Origin: Microbacteriaceae bacterium
GTDB lineage: Bacteria; Actinomycetota; Actinomycetes; Actinomycetales; Microbacteriaceae
DNA length: 40,331 nucleotides
Direction: 5' to 3'
Assembly: GCA_025464895.1 (NCBI GenBank)
Contig: JAODMG010000143.1
Coordinates: 1 to 40,331 of the forward strand
Made by a program: the position numbers and the translations under genes. Positions 8,442 through 17,352 of this stretch are shown here, in pieces. Within the stretch, counting starts at the first letter, position 1. Each line of letters opens with the position of its first letter. The notes under the pieces were generated by a model. That model had not been told where the DNA came from, searched no databases, and was given only the letters and a program-made list of their open reading frames with translations.

Positions 8442-8447
8442 TATCGT
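8442..8447 (+). promoter_or_regulatory. Predicted -10 of comEA copy 2
   Basis: TATCGT at 8442-8447 lies 6 nt before the ATG at 8454, the same layout as copy 1. If active, this promoter would drive the intact comEC through the broken comEA frame. Confidence 0.4.
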
Positions 8448-8453
8448 TCGGGC

Positions 8454-8833
8454 ATGACACTGCCGGGCCTTCTCGCTGCGCCTCGCCGCGGTCGCCTGCG
8501 GGTCGGGTTTGGGGTGGCAGTGATCCTGCTACTGTGCGGGCTCGGGATCGCAGTGCTGGTGACGGCCACCGGTTCGCACGGCGAGACCACGGTGGTCGGT
8601 TCCGGCCCGAGGGTCGGCGGCCGGACCGCGGCGGCCCTCGGCGCCAAGGTGAATCTCAACACCGCCGACCCAGCCTGCTCGACACCCTGCACATGGTCGG
8701 ACCGGCGATGATCAAGCGAATCGTCGATTGGCGGACGGCCAACGGCAAGTTCACCTCGGTCGAGGACCTGATGAGTGTCACCGGCGTCGGCGACAAGACA
8801 TTCGCGGAGCTGAAAGACCTCGTCACGGTATGA
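8454..8833 (+). pseudogene. comEA: Frameshifted and shortened comEA (copy 2)
   Basis: The first 50 residues match intact ComEA closely (MTLPGLLAAPRRGRLRVGFG against MTLPGLLATPRRSRLRVGLG, then the same membrane segment and LVTATGSHG). The linker and the whole SLBB domain are missing: the frame goes from the linker straight to AALGAKVNLNTADPA. There a 1 nt loss relative to copy 1 shifts the frame near 8671, and the original frame stops at 8711. The helix-hairpin-helix region continues in another frame (LLDTLHMVGPAMIKRIVDW to LKDLVTV) up to the TGA at 8831-8833, overlapping the comEC start exactly as in copy 1. A sequencing error could explain the frameshift but not the missing SLBB domain. Confidence 0.88.
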
Positions 8834-11259
8834 CGGTCGACCTGCGTCTCGCTATTCCGGCCGGCATCGCCTGGATCGCGGTCTGGATACTCCTGGGGAT
8901 TCCCGCCGCCCTGCCATTAGCCGTCGTCGTCTGCTGGGCCATGGCCGCGGCCGGCACAGTGGTTGCGGTCCTGGCCAGGCGATGGGGTAAATCAGCGCGC
9001 ACGCGGCGCAGGGGCATTGTTGGCGCTGGCTGGAGAAGATGGGCGGCGTTCGCCGTCGTGATCGCGACGGCGGCTGCCATGGTGTTGAGCTCCGCGGCGG
9101 TGCGCGACCAGCAGCGGCATCCGGACTGGATGACGGCCGCGGCGTCCTCCGGCCGTTTCGTCGTGGCGACCGCGACCACGACCGAGACCCTGCACGCCGG
9201 CCAGGACCGGTTCGACGCGACCCTCGAGTCGGTGACCATCGGCGGGCGGACCACTGCGGTGGAGGTGCCGGTCACCGTGTTCGGCTCGGCGCAGTCCTCG
9301 CCAGCGCAGTCCCCAGCAGCGCAGTCGGCAACTGTCGTCGGACTCGGGAGCACGATCACCCTGTCCGGAACCCTCGCCGACACGGATCCGGGGGAGTCCA
9401 GTGCCTATCTGTTCTTCAGCTCGTCCTCTGCCGCGACCTCAGTGGTGAGCGAGCCTCCGTGGTTCCTGGACTGGGCCAACGCGCTTCGCGCCGGATTCCA
9501 GGATGCCGCGGCCGCTCTCCCGGGAGACGGGGCGGGGCTCCTTCCCGGGCTGGCGATCGGCGACACCAGCGCGGTGAGCGCGGAGCTGAATTCCGCGATG
9601 AAGACGAGTTCTTTGAGCCATTTGACTGCCGTATCCGGTGCGAACTGTGCCGTGATCATCGGCCTGATCATGATCGCCGGCGGCGCCCTGGGCGTCCGGC
9701 GAGGGCTACGGGTGTCCGCGTCCCTCGCCGTTCTGCTCGGGTTCGTGGTGCTGGTCACGCCCCAGCCGAGCGTGCTTCGCGCTGCGGTGATGGCGGTGCT
9801 GGTGCTGGTCGCACTCGGGAGTGGCCGGCCGGCTCGCGGCATCCCGGTGCTCGCGCTCGCGGTTCTCGTGCTGCTGGTCACCGACCCGTGGCTGTCGCGC
9901 AGCTACGGGTTCATCCTCTCGGTGCTCGCGACCGGCGGCCTGCTGGTGCTGGCCAGGCCGCTGACCACCCTGCTCTCCCGCTGGATGCCGGTGGCCGTCG
10001 CGGCGGTGATCTCCATCCCGCTCGCGGCCCAGCTGGCCTGCCAGCCGGTGCTCATCCTGCTGAACCCGTCGATTCCGTTGTATGCAGTGCCCGCGAACGT
10101 CCTGGCGGAACCGGCAGCACCGCTCGCGACGGTGCTCGGACTCGCCGCCTGCGCCATCCTGCCGCTGTGGCCGTTCCTCGGCGATCTGATCGCCGCGATG
10201 GCCTGGGTTCCGTCGAGCTGGATCGCCGCCGTCGCCCGGTTCTTCTCCGGACTGCCCGGCAGCAGTCTCCCGTGGCTGTCCGGGGCGGCAGGGGCGGTGC
10301 TCGTAGCCATGATCGTGCTGCTCGCGCTGGTGGTCCTGCTGCGGCCGGATGCACGCTGGAGCCGGTCGCGCAGGATCGGGACGGCGGCACTCGCGGTGAT
10401 CCTCGTGGCCTATCCGAGCATCCTGGCCGGGGATCGCATCCGACAGGAGATCTCCCGTCCATCCGATTGGGAGATTGCCGCCTGTGACATCGGGCAGGGC
10501 GACGCAGTTCTGGTGCGGAGCGGCGGGATGGTCGCGCTGATCGATGCAGGCCCGGAGCCCGCCAGACTGAGCCGATGCCTGGACATCCTGGGCATCGGGC
10601 GAATCGACCTGCTGGTTCTCACGCACTACGACCTCGATCACGTCGGTGGCGCCCCTGCGCTCTTCGGACGAGTCGACCGGGCGATTATCGGCCCGGCCGC
10701 CGACGCGAACGACACCCGCCTGGCCGGTCAACTGCGACACTCCGGGGCCGAGGTGGACCAGGTCAATCTCGGCGACACCGGCCGACTCGGCGAGCTTCGC
10801 TGGCAGGTGCTCTGGCCGCCGGCCAGGCTGGGCGGCATCCAACTGGGCAACGACGCGAGTGTCACCCTGGAATTCGGTGGCGTCGGCACCTGCGGCAACG
10901 GGTGTCTCAGCTCACTGTTCCTCGGCGATCTCGGGGAGGAACCGCAGGCCAGGATGATGGCCGCCAACCGGCTCCTGGCGGCGGTAGATGTCGTGAAGGT
11001 CGCGCATCACGGATCCGCCGACCAGAACAGCCGCCTGTACGACAAGGTGCGGGCGGCCGTCGGGATCATCGGGGTCGGGAAGACGAATACCTACGGCCAT
11101 CCGACCGAGGCACTGTTGGCGATGCTGGTGCACTCGGGGACGTTGGCGACTCGCACCGATCGCGACGGGATGATCCTCATCTCGCCACGGCTGGACGGCA
11201 CTGTCAGCGTCTGGACCGAGAAGGATGGGGCGGTGAAGTCTGACGGTGCTCGCGAATAA
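8830..11259 (+). CDS. comEC: ComEC/Rec2 competence DNA channel (intact copy)
   Basis: An 809 aa membrane protein that in competent bacteria forms the channel passing single-stranded DNA into the cytoplasm. Hydrophobic segments at the N-terminus are followed by an OB-like periplasmic region (about 95-200), then the Competence domain with many membrane segments (about 225-535; SGANCAVIIGLIMIAGG), and a C-terminal metallo-beta-lactamase domain (about 550-800) with THYDLDH at 598-604 and KVAHHGSADQN further on. The ATG at 8830 overlaps the comEA-frame stop as ATGA; a longer frame from 8728 only reads through the shifted comEA. holA follows after 39 bp, the usual comEC-holA order. Length and motifs are complete, so it should be functional. 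Confidence 0.94.
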   Translation: MTVDLRLAIPAGIAWIAVWILLGIPAALPLAVVVCWAMAAAGTVVAVLARRWGKSARTRRRGIVGAGWRRWAAFAVVIATAAAMVLSSAAVRDQQRHPDWMTAAASSGRFVVATATTTETLHAGQDRFDATLESVTIGGRTTAVEVPVTVFGSAQSSPAQSPAAQSATVVGLGSTITLSGTLADTDPGESSAYLFFSSSSAATSVVSEPPWFLDWANALRAGFQDAAAALPGDGAGLLPGLAIGDTSAVSAELNSAMKTSSLSHLTAVSGANCAVIIGLIMIAGGALGVRRGLRVSASLAVLLGFVVLVTPQPSVLRAAVMAVLVLVALGSGRPARGIPVLALAVLVLLVTDPWLSRSYGFILSVLATGGLLVLARPLTTLLSRWMPVAVAAVISIPLAAQLACQPVLILLNPSIPLYAVPANVLAEPAAPLATVLGLAACAILPLWPFLGDLIAAMAWVPSSWIAAVARFFSGLPGSSLPWLSGAAGAVLVAMIVLLALVVLLRPDARWSRSRRIGTAALAVILVAYPSILAGDRIRQEISRPSDWEIAACDIGQGDAVLVRSGGMVALIDAGPEPARLSRCLDILGIGRIDLLVLTHYDLDHVGGAPALFGRVDRAIIGPAADANDTRLAGQLRHSGAEVDQVNLGDTGRLGELRWQVLWPPARLGGIQLGNDASVTLEFGGVGTCGNGCLSSLFLGDLGEEPQARMMAANRLLAAVDVVKVAHHGSADQNSRLYDKVRAAVGIIGVGKTNTYGHPTEALLAMLVHSGTLATRTDRDGMILISPRLDGTVSVWTEKDGAVKSDGARE

Positions 11260-11298
11260 GCTGGTCGAAGCAGACGATCGCCGACCGGAGGAGTTTTC

Positions 11299-12315
11299 GT
11301 GGCAGGCAAGGCGCAGCCGAAAACCGCGGTGGCGATACCGCAGCTGAGCTGGCAAAAAGTGCGTCCCGCGCGGGTGGTGCTCGTCTCCGGTACCGAGGGC
11401 GTGCTCGCCGACAGGGCCATCCGGCTGCTTCGGGACACCCTTCGCGCCGAGGATCCGAGCCTCGAGGTCAGCGACATCGAGGCCGACGACTATGCCCCTG
11501 GCGAGCTGCTCACACTGGCCAGCCCTTCGCTGTTCGCCGAGCCACGTTTCATCCGGGTGACGAACGTCGAGAAGTGCACGGATGTCTTCATCACCGAGGC
11601 CATGGACTACCTCCAGTCGCCGGCCGACGACACCTACCTGGTGCTCAGGCACGGTGGCGGAGTCCGCGGCAAGAAACTGCTCGACGCCGTGCGTTCCGGC
11701 CTCGGCGGCGGCATCGAGATCGTCTGCGCGGAGCTGAAGAAAGACACGGAGAAGTTCGATTTCGCCGCGGCCGAGTTCTCGACCGCCGGACGCCGGGTCA
11801 GCGCGGGCGCATTGCGAGCGCTCACCGCGGCGTTTTCCGACGACCTGGCCGAGCTGGCCTCCGCCTGCCAGCAGTTGCTCGCGGATGCCAGCGAGGAGAT
11901 CACGGAGGCGATCGTCGAGAAGTACTACTCGGGACGGGTGGAGACGAATGCCTTCCGGGTCGCGGATGTCGCCATCTCCGGTCGGCACGGCGAGGCGCTC
12001 ATCCTGCTGCGTCACGCCATCGCGTCCGGCGCTGACCCGGTTCCCATCGTCGCCGCCTTCGCCAGCAAGCTGCGCACCATGGCGAAGATCGCCGGCTCAC
12101 GCGGTGGCTCTGGGCAGCTCGGCCAGCAGTTCGGCCTTGCACCGTGGCAGGTCGACCGGGCGCGCCGCGACCTGCAGGGCTGGAGCGACGCCGGCCTCGG
12201 ACGCACCATCGAACTGCTGGCGGAGACGGATGCGGCAGTCAAGGGTGCGGGCAGGGACCCGGTCTTCGCGCTCGAGCGCATGGTCAATGTCGTGAGCGCT
12301 CGGGGCGAGCTCTAG
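11299..12315 (+). CDS. holA: DNA polymerase III subunit delta
   Basis: A 338 aa clamp-loader subunit. Delta opens the beta sliding clamp within the DnaX complex during replication. The N-terminal AAA+-like part contains RVVLVSGTEGVLADRAIRLL (about 25-44), and the central part holds DTYLVLRHGGGVRGKKLLDA. The C-terminal collar domain includes AFASKLRTMAKIAG and WQVDRARRDLQGW, typical of HolA. The start is a GTG at 11299 preceded by GGAGGAG at 11287-11293. It follows comEC by 39 bp, an arrangement common in actinobacteria, and may share its transcript. Confidence 0.92.
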   Translation: MAGKAQPKTAVAIPQLSWQKVRPARVVLVSGTEGVLADRAIRLLRDTLRAEDPSLEVSDIEADDYAPGELLTLASPSLFAEPRFIRVTNVEKCTDVFITEAMDYLQSPADDTYLVLRHGGGVRGKKLLDAVRSGLGGGIEIVCAELKKDTEKFDFAAAEFSTAGRRVSAGALRALTAAFSDDLAELASACQQLLADASEEITEAIVEKYYSGRVETNAFRVADVAISGRHGEALILLRHAIASGADPVPIVAAFASKLRTMAKIAGSRGGSGQLGQQFGLAPWQVDRARRDLQGWSDAGLGRTIELLAETDAAVKGAGRDPVFALERMVNVVSARGEL

Positions 12316-12338
12316 CTGCGGTTTCGGCGGTCGCGAAA

Positions 12339-12384
12339 GGGCAAAATCCGCCCTAAGACGCGAGTTTTAGGGCCGATTCTGCCC
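12339..12384. repeat. Long imperfect hairpin after holA
   Basis: Left arm 12339-12356 (GGGCAAAATCCGCCCTAA) and right arm 12367-12384 (TTAGGGCCGATTCTGCCC) pair at 16 of 18 positions around a 10 nt loop. It begins 24 bp after the holA stop. It may be a terminator or a repetitive extragenic palindrome. No U-tract follows. Confidence 0.55.
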
Positions 12385-12449
12385 GCTCGCGGAACTCGCG
12401 CGTGGGAACGAGAGCGACGAGAGGTAGTACAAACCACGCAGGTGGCAAA

Positions 12450-12480
12450 GAAATAGCCCGGTCGATGACCGGGCTATTTC
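12450..12480 (-). terminator. Rho-independent terminator of rpsT
   Basis: GAAATAGCCCGGT (12450-12462) and ACCGGGCTATTTC (12468-12480) form a perfect 13 bp stem with a 5 nt loop. Read on the minus strand, the stem is followed by TTTGCC. It lies 58 bp beyond the rpsT stop and could also stop transcription coming from holA. Confidence 0.85.
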
Positions 12481-12538
12481 CTGACTAGCTGAAGGCTATG
12501 CCACAGGGATGCCCCGAAGAGCACCACCAGGACAAGGC

Positions 12539-12799
12539 TTAGAGGGAGCTGACCTGCTTGGCGATCGCGGACTTGCGGTTCGCGACCTGGTTCTTGTGCA
12601 GCACGCCCTTGCTGGCGGCCTTGTCAAGCTTCTTGGACGCCAGCGCGAGGGCCGCGGTGGCCTTGTCCTTGTCACCGGCTGCGATCGCTTCGCGGGTCGC
12701 GCGAACGGCGGTCTTGACCTCGCTGCGAACTGCCTTGTTGCGGTCGGTCGCCTTCTTGTTGGTGAGGATGCGCTTGATCTGCGACTTGATATTTGCCAC
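12539..12799 (-). CDS. rpsT: 30S ribosomal protein S20
   Basis: A small basic protein of 86 aa, the normal S20 length, that binds 16S rRNA early in 30S assembly. The N-terminus [10 protein letters not shown] and the central [20 protein letters not shown], followed by [20 protein letters not shown], are typical. The start is a GTG at 12799 with an AGAAGGT site about 8 nt upstream; the frame is open for 19 more codons, but those are not S20-like. The gene is divergent from lepA, the standard actinobacterial arrangement. A strong hairpin terminator at 12450-12480 ends the transcript. Confidence 0.96.
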   Translation of the reverse strand: MANIKSQIKRILTNKKATDRNKAVRSEVKTAVRATREAIAAGDKDKATAALALASKKLDKAASKGVLHKNQVANRKSAIAKQVSSL

Positions 12800-12938
12800 G
12801 TTAATAACCTTCTGTTGATCCGGATAGTTTCTGGCAGCCGCGCCCGCCGCAACCAAGAGTCGTTACGAGAGCTGGTACCCGGCTGCAATTCGCACTCCGA
12901 TTCGCCCTGGGGCGACCGTATGCGCAAGCCAACGGGCA

Positions 12939-12968
12939 ACTTTACCAGTAGTGAGCCTTTTCCGGCAA
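12939..12968 (-). promoter_or_regulatory. Candidate rpsT promoter
   Basis: On the minus strand, TTGCCG (12968-12963) is followed by an 18 bp spacer and TAAAGT (12944-12939), which is preceded by TGG as an extended -10. This would give a 5' leader of about 130 nt before rpsT, long enough for S20 autoregulation. No conserved leader structure was identified. Confidence 0.4.
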
Positions 12969-13094
12969 TCCGCGTCGACCGGTTCGCGCCGACGGCATCG
13001 GCCGACTAGGAAAGCCATTCCGACAGTGGGCCGCACCGACGCGGCGGCATGGGAGAATTGTGCGACCCTGACCCAGAGCACCACAGAGGAACGC

Positions 13095-14945
13095 GTGAGC
13101 CCCAGAGCATCGAAGGCACTTGAGCCGGCGTCGACCGACCCCGCGTTCATCCGCAACTTCTGCATCATCGCTCACATCGACCATGGCAAGTCGACCCTTG
13201 CCGACCGGATGCTGCAGATCACCGGCGTGGTCAGCGACCGCGACATGCGTGCGCAGTACCTCGACCGGATGGACATCGAGCGCGAGCGCGGCATCACCAT
13301 CAAGAGCCAGGCGGTGCGGATGCCGTGGGCAGAGGACGGGCAGACCTACGCCCTCAACATGATCGATACTCCCGGCCACGTCGACTTCACCTACGAGGTC
13401 TCCCGCAGCCTCGCCGCCTGTGAGGGGGCGATCCTCCTGGTGGATGCCGCGCAGGGGATCGAAGCACAGACGCTCGCGAACCTGTACCTCGCGCTCGACA
13501 ACGACCTCACCATCATCCCGGTGCTCAACAAGATCGACCTGCCGGCCGCCGACCCGGACAAGAACGCCAAGGAGCTGGCCGGCCTCATCGGGGGTGACCC
13601 CGCCGACGTGCTGCGGGTGTCCGGCAAGACCGGAGACGGCGTCGAGGAGCTCCTGAAGCGCGTCGTAGAACTGATCCCGGCACCGGTCGGGATCAAGGAT
13701 GCCCCGGCCAGGGCCATGATCTTCGACTCGGTCTACGACGCCTACCGTGGGGTCATCACTTACGTGCGCATGATCGATGGCACCCTCTCGCCGCGCGAGA
13801 AGGTCATGATGATGAGCACCAAGAGCACGCACGAACTGCTCGAGATCGGGGTCAGCGCTCCAGAACCGACACCGACCAATGGCCTCGGCGTCGGCGAAGT
13901 CGGTTATCTCATCACCGGCGTCAAGGATGTTCGCCTCAGCAAGGTCGGCGACACCGTAACCAGCTTCGCGAAGCCGGCCACAGTCGCCCTGAAGGGGTAT
14001 TCCGAGCCGAAGCCGATGGTCTTCTCCGGCTTGTACCCGATCGACGGCTCCGACTATCCGGTGCTCCGCGAAGCGCTCGACAAGCTCAAGCTCAGCGACG
14101 CAGCGCTCGTCTACGAACCGGAGACCAGCGTCGCGCTCGGCTTCGGGTTCCGCTGCGGATTCCTCGGCCTCCTCCACCTCGAGATCGTCACTGAGCGGCT
14201 TGAGCGCGAGTTCGGCCTCGACCTGATCGCGACCGCGCCGAGCGTGATCTACCAGGTCACCACCGACGACAAGAAGACCGTGACGGTGACGAATCCGAGC
14301 GAGTTCCCCGGCGGCAAGATCGCGTCGGTGTCAGAGCCGATCGTCAAGGCGTCGATCCTCGCGCCGAAGGACTACGTCGGCACGATCATGGAACTCTGCC
14401 AGGGCAGGCGCGGAACGCTGCAGGGCATGGAATACCTCGGAGAAGACCGGGTCGAGCTGCACTACACGATGCCGCTCGGCGAGATCGTGTTCGACTTCTT
14501 CGATCATCTGAAGAGTCGCACCCAAGGCTACGCGTCGCTCGACTACGAACCGATCGGCGACCAGGATGCGGACCTCGTGAAGGTCGACATCCTCCTGCAG
14601 GGGGAAGCGGTCGACGCGTTCAGCGCCATTGTGCACAAGGACAACGCCTACGCGTACGGCGTGCTGATGACCGAACGCCTGAAGAAACTGATTCCCCGCC
14701 AGCAGTTCGAAGTGCCGATCCAGGCGGCCATCGGGGCTCGAATCATCGCCAGGGAGAGTATCAGCGCCATGCGCAAGGATGTCCTGGCCAAGTGTTACGG
14801 CGGTGACATCACCCGCAAACGTAAGCTGCTCGAGAAGCAGAAGGAGGGAAAGAAACGCATGAAGATGGTCGGACGCGTAGAGGTCCCCCAGGAGGCTTTC
14901 ATCGCAGCGCTGTCCGGTGAGACAGAAAAGAAGGAAAAGAAGTAA
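13095..14945 (+). CDS. lepA: Elongation factor 4 (LepA)
   Basis: A 616 aa translational GTPase that acts on the ribosome and affects initiation and back-translocation. The G1 motif AHIDHGKS is at 26-33, followed by the G2 region RERGITIKS, the G3 motif DTPGHVDF and the G4 motif NKIDLP. Domains II, III and V follow, and the LepA-specific C-terminal domain ends in the [16 protein letters not shown] block. The GTG at 13095 is preceded by AGAGGA at 13085-13090. A longer frame from 12951 adds 48 unconserved residues and is rejected. The stop overlaps the next gene's ATG by one base, so the DUF1990 gene is probably translated from the same message. Confidence 0.96.
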   Translation: MSPRASKALEPASTDPAFIRNFCIIAHIDHGKSTLADRMLQITGVVSDRDMRAQYLDRMDIERERGITIKSQAVRMPWAEDGQTYALNMIDTPGHVDFTYEVSRSLAACEGAILLVDAAQGIEAQTLANLYLALDNDLTIIPVLNKIDLPAADPDKNAKELAGLIGGDPADVLRVSGKTGDGVEELLKRVVELIPAPVGIKDAPARAMIFDSVYDAYRGVITYVRMIDGTLSPREKVMMMSTKSTHELLEIGVSAPEPTPTNGLGVGEVGYLITGVKDVRLSKVGDTVTSFAKPATVALKGYSEPKPMVFSGLYPIDGSDYPVLREALDKLKLSDAALVYEPETSVALGFGFRCGFLGLLHLEIVTERLEREFGLDLIATAPSVIYQVTTDDKKTVTVTNPSEFPGGKIASVSEPIVKASILAPKDYVGTIMELCQGRRGTLQGMEYLGEDRVELHYTMPLGEIVFDFFDHLKSRTQGYASLDYEPIGDQDADLVKVDILLQGEAVDAFSAIVHKDNAYAYGVLMTERLKKLIPRQQFEVPIQAAIGARIIARESISAMRKDVLAKCYGGDITRKRKLLEKQKEGKKRMKMVGRVEVPQEAFIAALSGETEKKEKK

Positions 14946-15601
14946 TGCCCCGGCCGGTTCTGTGGGAACTGCCGGTCAACTACGCCGCGGTGGGTTCCAC
15001 CCAGGCGGTTGACATGATGCAGTACCCGCCGCGAGGGTATCGCCCGTACGAGAAGTCGGTGCGGATCGGCTATGGCCCGGCGCGTTGGGATTTCGCCTGG
15101 CACGCGGTGCTCTCCTGGGGCGTCAAGAAGCGGAGCGGCTTCAGGATCGAACTCGCCGGGAAGCCACCGCAAGGGGCGGAAACCAGCTACACACCGGTCT
15201 CATTCGATGCGGCGGGAACGCCGATCTCAGCGGCGACCATCGGCACGGACGGCGACTCGGTCTTCGGTCCGGATGGCATGCCGTTCGTGACTCCTGGTGA
15301 TTCTGCCTGGCTGCTGGCGCCGGTCGGCCCATTCCGCTTCCGCGAACCCGTTCGGGTCGTGTACGTCGTGGACGAGCCGAATCGCAAGGGCTTCGCCTAT
15401 GGCACCCTGCCGGGTCATCCGCTGAGCGGCGAGGACGCGTTCTTCGTCGACCAGGCGGACGACGGATCGGTATGGCTTACCGTCCGGTCGATTTCCCGCC
15501 CGGCCACCGGGTTCTGGTGGCTCCTCTATCCCGCCCTTCGCATCGGGCAGGTCATCTTCCGCAGGCGCTACCTCAGGGCCCTGTCCGGCCCTACAGAATG
15601 A
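14945..15601 (+). CDS. DUF1990 family protein
   Basis: A 218 aa protein matching the DUF1990 family, found widely in actinobacteria and plants with no settled function. Marks include MQYPPRGYRPYEKSVRIGYG (about 25-44), the central FREPVRVVYVVDEPNRKGFA and the following YGTLPGHPLSGEDAFFV; the C-terminal half ends in a hydrophobic WWLLYPALRIGQVIFRRRYL. The start ATG overlaps the lepA stop codon (TAATG), so expression is coupled to lepA. hemW begins 13 bp after its stop. The sequence gives no sign of catalytic residues I can name. Confidence 0.8.
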   Translation: MPRPVLWELPVNYAAVGSTQAVDMMQYPPRGYRPYEKSVRIGYGPARWDFAWHAVLSWGVKKRSGFRIELAGKPPQGAETSYTPVSFDAAGTPISAATIGTDGDSVFGPDGMPFVTPGDSAWLLAPVGPFRFREPVRVVYVVDEPNRKGFAYGTLPGHPLSGEDAFFVDQADDGSVWLTVRSISRPATGFWWLLYPALRIGQVIFRRRYLRALSGPTE

Positions 15602-15614
15602 ACGCTCGCTGACC

Positions 15615-16841
15615 ATGCCGAGCGCACTCCCCATCGCCGATCCGGCTCCCTTGGACGGGGCGCTGCCGGCATCCGTCGTCTCCGGTGCAGCCGAACGCAA
15701 CTTCGGTGTGTACCTGCACGTGCCGTTCTGCCGGGTGCGATGCGGGTATTGCGACTTCAACACCTACACTTCCGACGAATTGCGCGGGGCGAGGCGTACC
15801 GACTACGCCGGGCAGGCGATCGCCGAGGTCGCCATGGCGAGAGGCATCCTTGAGCGGGCGGCGCTGCCTGAGCGTCCGGTGTCCACGGTGTTCTTCGGCG
15901 GCGGAACCCCGACAATGCTCCCGGTGACCGACCTGGCGGAGATGCTCGCGGCGGTCGCAACCACCTGGGGGCTCGAGCCGGGGGCCGAGGTGACGACCGA
16001 GGCTAATCCGGATTCTGTGGATGCCGACTACCTGTCCGCGCTCGCGGCCGCCGGGTTCACCAGGGTGTCGTTCGGGATGCAGTCGGCCGTTCCGCGGGTT
16101 CTCGCGACTCTCGAGCGCACCCATGATCCAGAGCGGATCCCGCTGGTGGTCGAGTGGGCGAGGGCTGCCGGACTGCAGGTCAGCCTCGACCTCATCTACG
16201 GCACGCCCGGCGAGACCATCGACGACTGGCGGGCCTCGCTCGAGCACGCCATCGCCCAGAAGCCCGATCACCTCTCCGCCTATTCGCTCATCGTCGAGGT
16301 CGGCACGAAGCTCGCGCGCCAGATCGCCAGGGGCGAGGTGGCAGAACCGGACGAAGACCTGCAGGCCGACATGTACGAGCTGGCGGATGCGCTGCTCACC
16401 GAGGCCGGCTACGAGTGGTACGAAGTGAGCAACTGGGCCAGTTCACCCGACCATGCATCGCGTCACAATATGGCCTACTGGCAGGGACAGGATTGGTGGG
16501 GCGTCGGGCCGGGAGCACATAGTCACGTCGGTGGCGTCCGCTGGTGGAACGTCAAGCATCCCGCGGCCTACGCGGAGAGAATCGCGGCGGGACAGTCCCC
16601 GGGCGCCGGTCGAGAAGAGCTCGACGACGAGACCCGCCGGATCGAGAGGGTGCTGCTTCGCACCAGGATTCGATCCGGCCTCGACATCGCCGAACTCACG
16701 ACGGATGGCCGCCTCGCGGTAGCCGGCCTCATAGCCGACGGGCTGATCGACGGCAGGGCCGCCATCCACGGCGTCGTCGAACTGACCATGCGCGGACGCC
16801 TGCTCGCCGACGCCGTAGTGCGAAGACTGCTGGTCGACTGA
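15615..16841 (+). CDS. hemW: Radical SAM protein HemW (coproporphyrinogen III oxidase-like)
   Basis: A 408 aa radical SAM protein. HemW family members bind a [4Fe-4S] cluster and haem and are proposed haem chaperones; older annotation calls them oxygen-independent coproporphyrinogen oxidase. The CxxxCxxC cluster motif is C39, C43 and C46 in CRVRCGYCDF, preceded by YLHVPF. SAM-site motifs FFGGGTPTML and EANPDSVD follow, and the HemW C-terminal domain contains the RHNMAYWQGQDWWGVGPGAH segment. The family usually sits next to lepA and upstream of hrcA, as here. The gene converges on a DUF4870 gene with 8 bp between. Confidence 0.93.
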   Translation: MPSALPIADPAPLDGALPASVVSGAAERNFGVYLHVPFCRVRCGYCDFNTYTSDELRGARRTDYAGQAIAEVAMARGILERAALPERPVSTVFFGGGTPTMLPVTDLAEMLAAVATTWGLEPGAEVTTEANPDSVDADYLSALAAAGFTRVSFGMQSAVPRVLATLERTHDPERIPLVVEWARAAGLQVSLDLIYGTPGETIDDWRASLEHAIAQKPDHLSAYSLIVEVGTKLARQIARGEVAEPDEDLQADMYELADALLTEAGYEWYEVSNWASSPDHASRHNMAYWQGQDWWGVGPGAHSHVGGVRWWNVKHPAAYAERIAAGQSPGAGREELDDETRRIERVLLRTRIRSGLDIAELTTDGRLAVAGLIADGLIDGRAAIHGVVELTMRGRLLADAVVRRLLVD

Positions 16842-16849
16842 GAGTCGGT

Positions 16850-17224
16850 CTACTTCACGAACTTGATGGCGAGCGGATACTCGTATGCCTCGCCGCGGTT
16901 CGCCGCAAGCGCCGCGAGGATGCTGAAGACGATGTTCGCCACCGACGCGGCGAGGATGACGAGGAACCCGACCAGGATGATCGTGAGGATCCCGCCGACC
17001 AGGAAGGCGATGGCCAGGGTGATCTGGAAGTTCAGCGCGGTTGCGGTGTGCTGCCGCACGAACGGTCCGCGATCCTTCAGGATCAGGAAGCCGATGAGCG
17101 CAGGCAGGAAGTTGAAGAAGATTCCGCCGACGTGCACGAGCGTTGCCCAGAGCTTCTCGTCCGCCGGGCTGAGCTGCGGCGTGTTCTGGTACGGATTGGT
17201 GGGCGGTGGTGGGGATGCAGTCAT
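16850..17224 (-). CDS. DUF4870 domain membrane protein 1
   Basis: A 124 aa protein. A Pro/Asn-rich N-terminus (about 1-18) precedes the DUF4870 core: KLWATLVHVGGIFFNFLPAL, then LKDRGPFVRQHTATALNFQI, then two further membrane segments ending in GEAYEYPLAIKFVK. The family is of unknown function and has three or four membrane helices. On the minus strand TTTAAT lies 6 nt before the ATG with no ribosome-binding site, suggesting a leaderless message. A second DUF4870 gene lies just upstream, separated by a strong terminator, so the two are probably transcribed separately. Confidence 0.85.
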   Translation of the reverse strand: MTASPPPPTNPYQNTPQLSPADEKLWATLVHVGGIFFNFLPALIGFLILKDRGPFVRQHTATALNFQITLAIAFLVGGILTIILVGFLVILAASVANIVFSILAALAANRGEAYEYPLAIKFVK

Positions 17225-17280
17225 GGCCCCATTAAAGCAACAAGCTGTGGGTACACCGCAAGAAGTACTTGAGAGAACGA

Positions 17281-17315
17281 CAAGAAGGCCGGGAGTGATG
17301 CTCCCGGCCTTCTTG
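17281..17315 (-). terminator. Strong hairpin terminator between the two DUF4870 genes
   Basis: A perfect 15 bp stem, 17281-17295 against 17301-17315, closes on a TGATG loop. It lies 37 bp past the stop of the 17353-17754 gene, and on the minus strand is followed by the pyrimidine-rich TCGTTCTCTC. Confidence 0.85.
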
Positions 17316-17352
17316 GCTGTCGTACTCGTGGACGGCCCTATTCGATCAGGCC

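Larger units (their letters stand above)
8109..8453. other. Non-coding stretch ahead of the second comEA copy
   Basis: These 345 bp separate the small membrane-protein gene from the second com copy. An open frame at 8145-8396 lacks a ribosome-binding site and any recognisable domain, and I do not call it a gene. The stretch holds a short GGGGTAATCCCC palindrome near 8346 and then the related palindromic repeat unit at 8365-8394. It ends in the -10-like hexamer of comEA copy 2. Confidence 0.5.

Noticed and set aside
8454-8833. Programmed frameshift joining the two comEA frames of copy 2
   Set aside because: I see no slippery heptamer or downstream stimulator near 8671, the SLBB domain is also missing, and an intact comEA exists next door.
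9039-10487. 482-codon plus-strand open frame inside comEC
   Set aside because: It is an Arg/Gly-rich out-of-frame shadow of comEC caused by high GC, with no ribosome-binding site or domain.
12951-13094. 48-residue N-terminal extension of LepA
   Set aside because: The extension is not conserved in the family and would include the promoter region; the GTG at 13095 has a good AGAGGA site.
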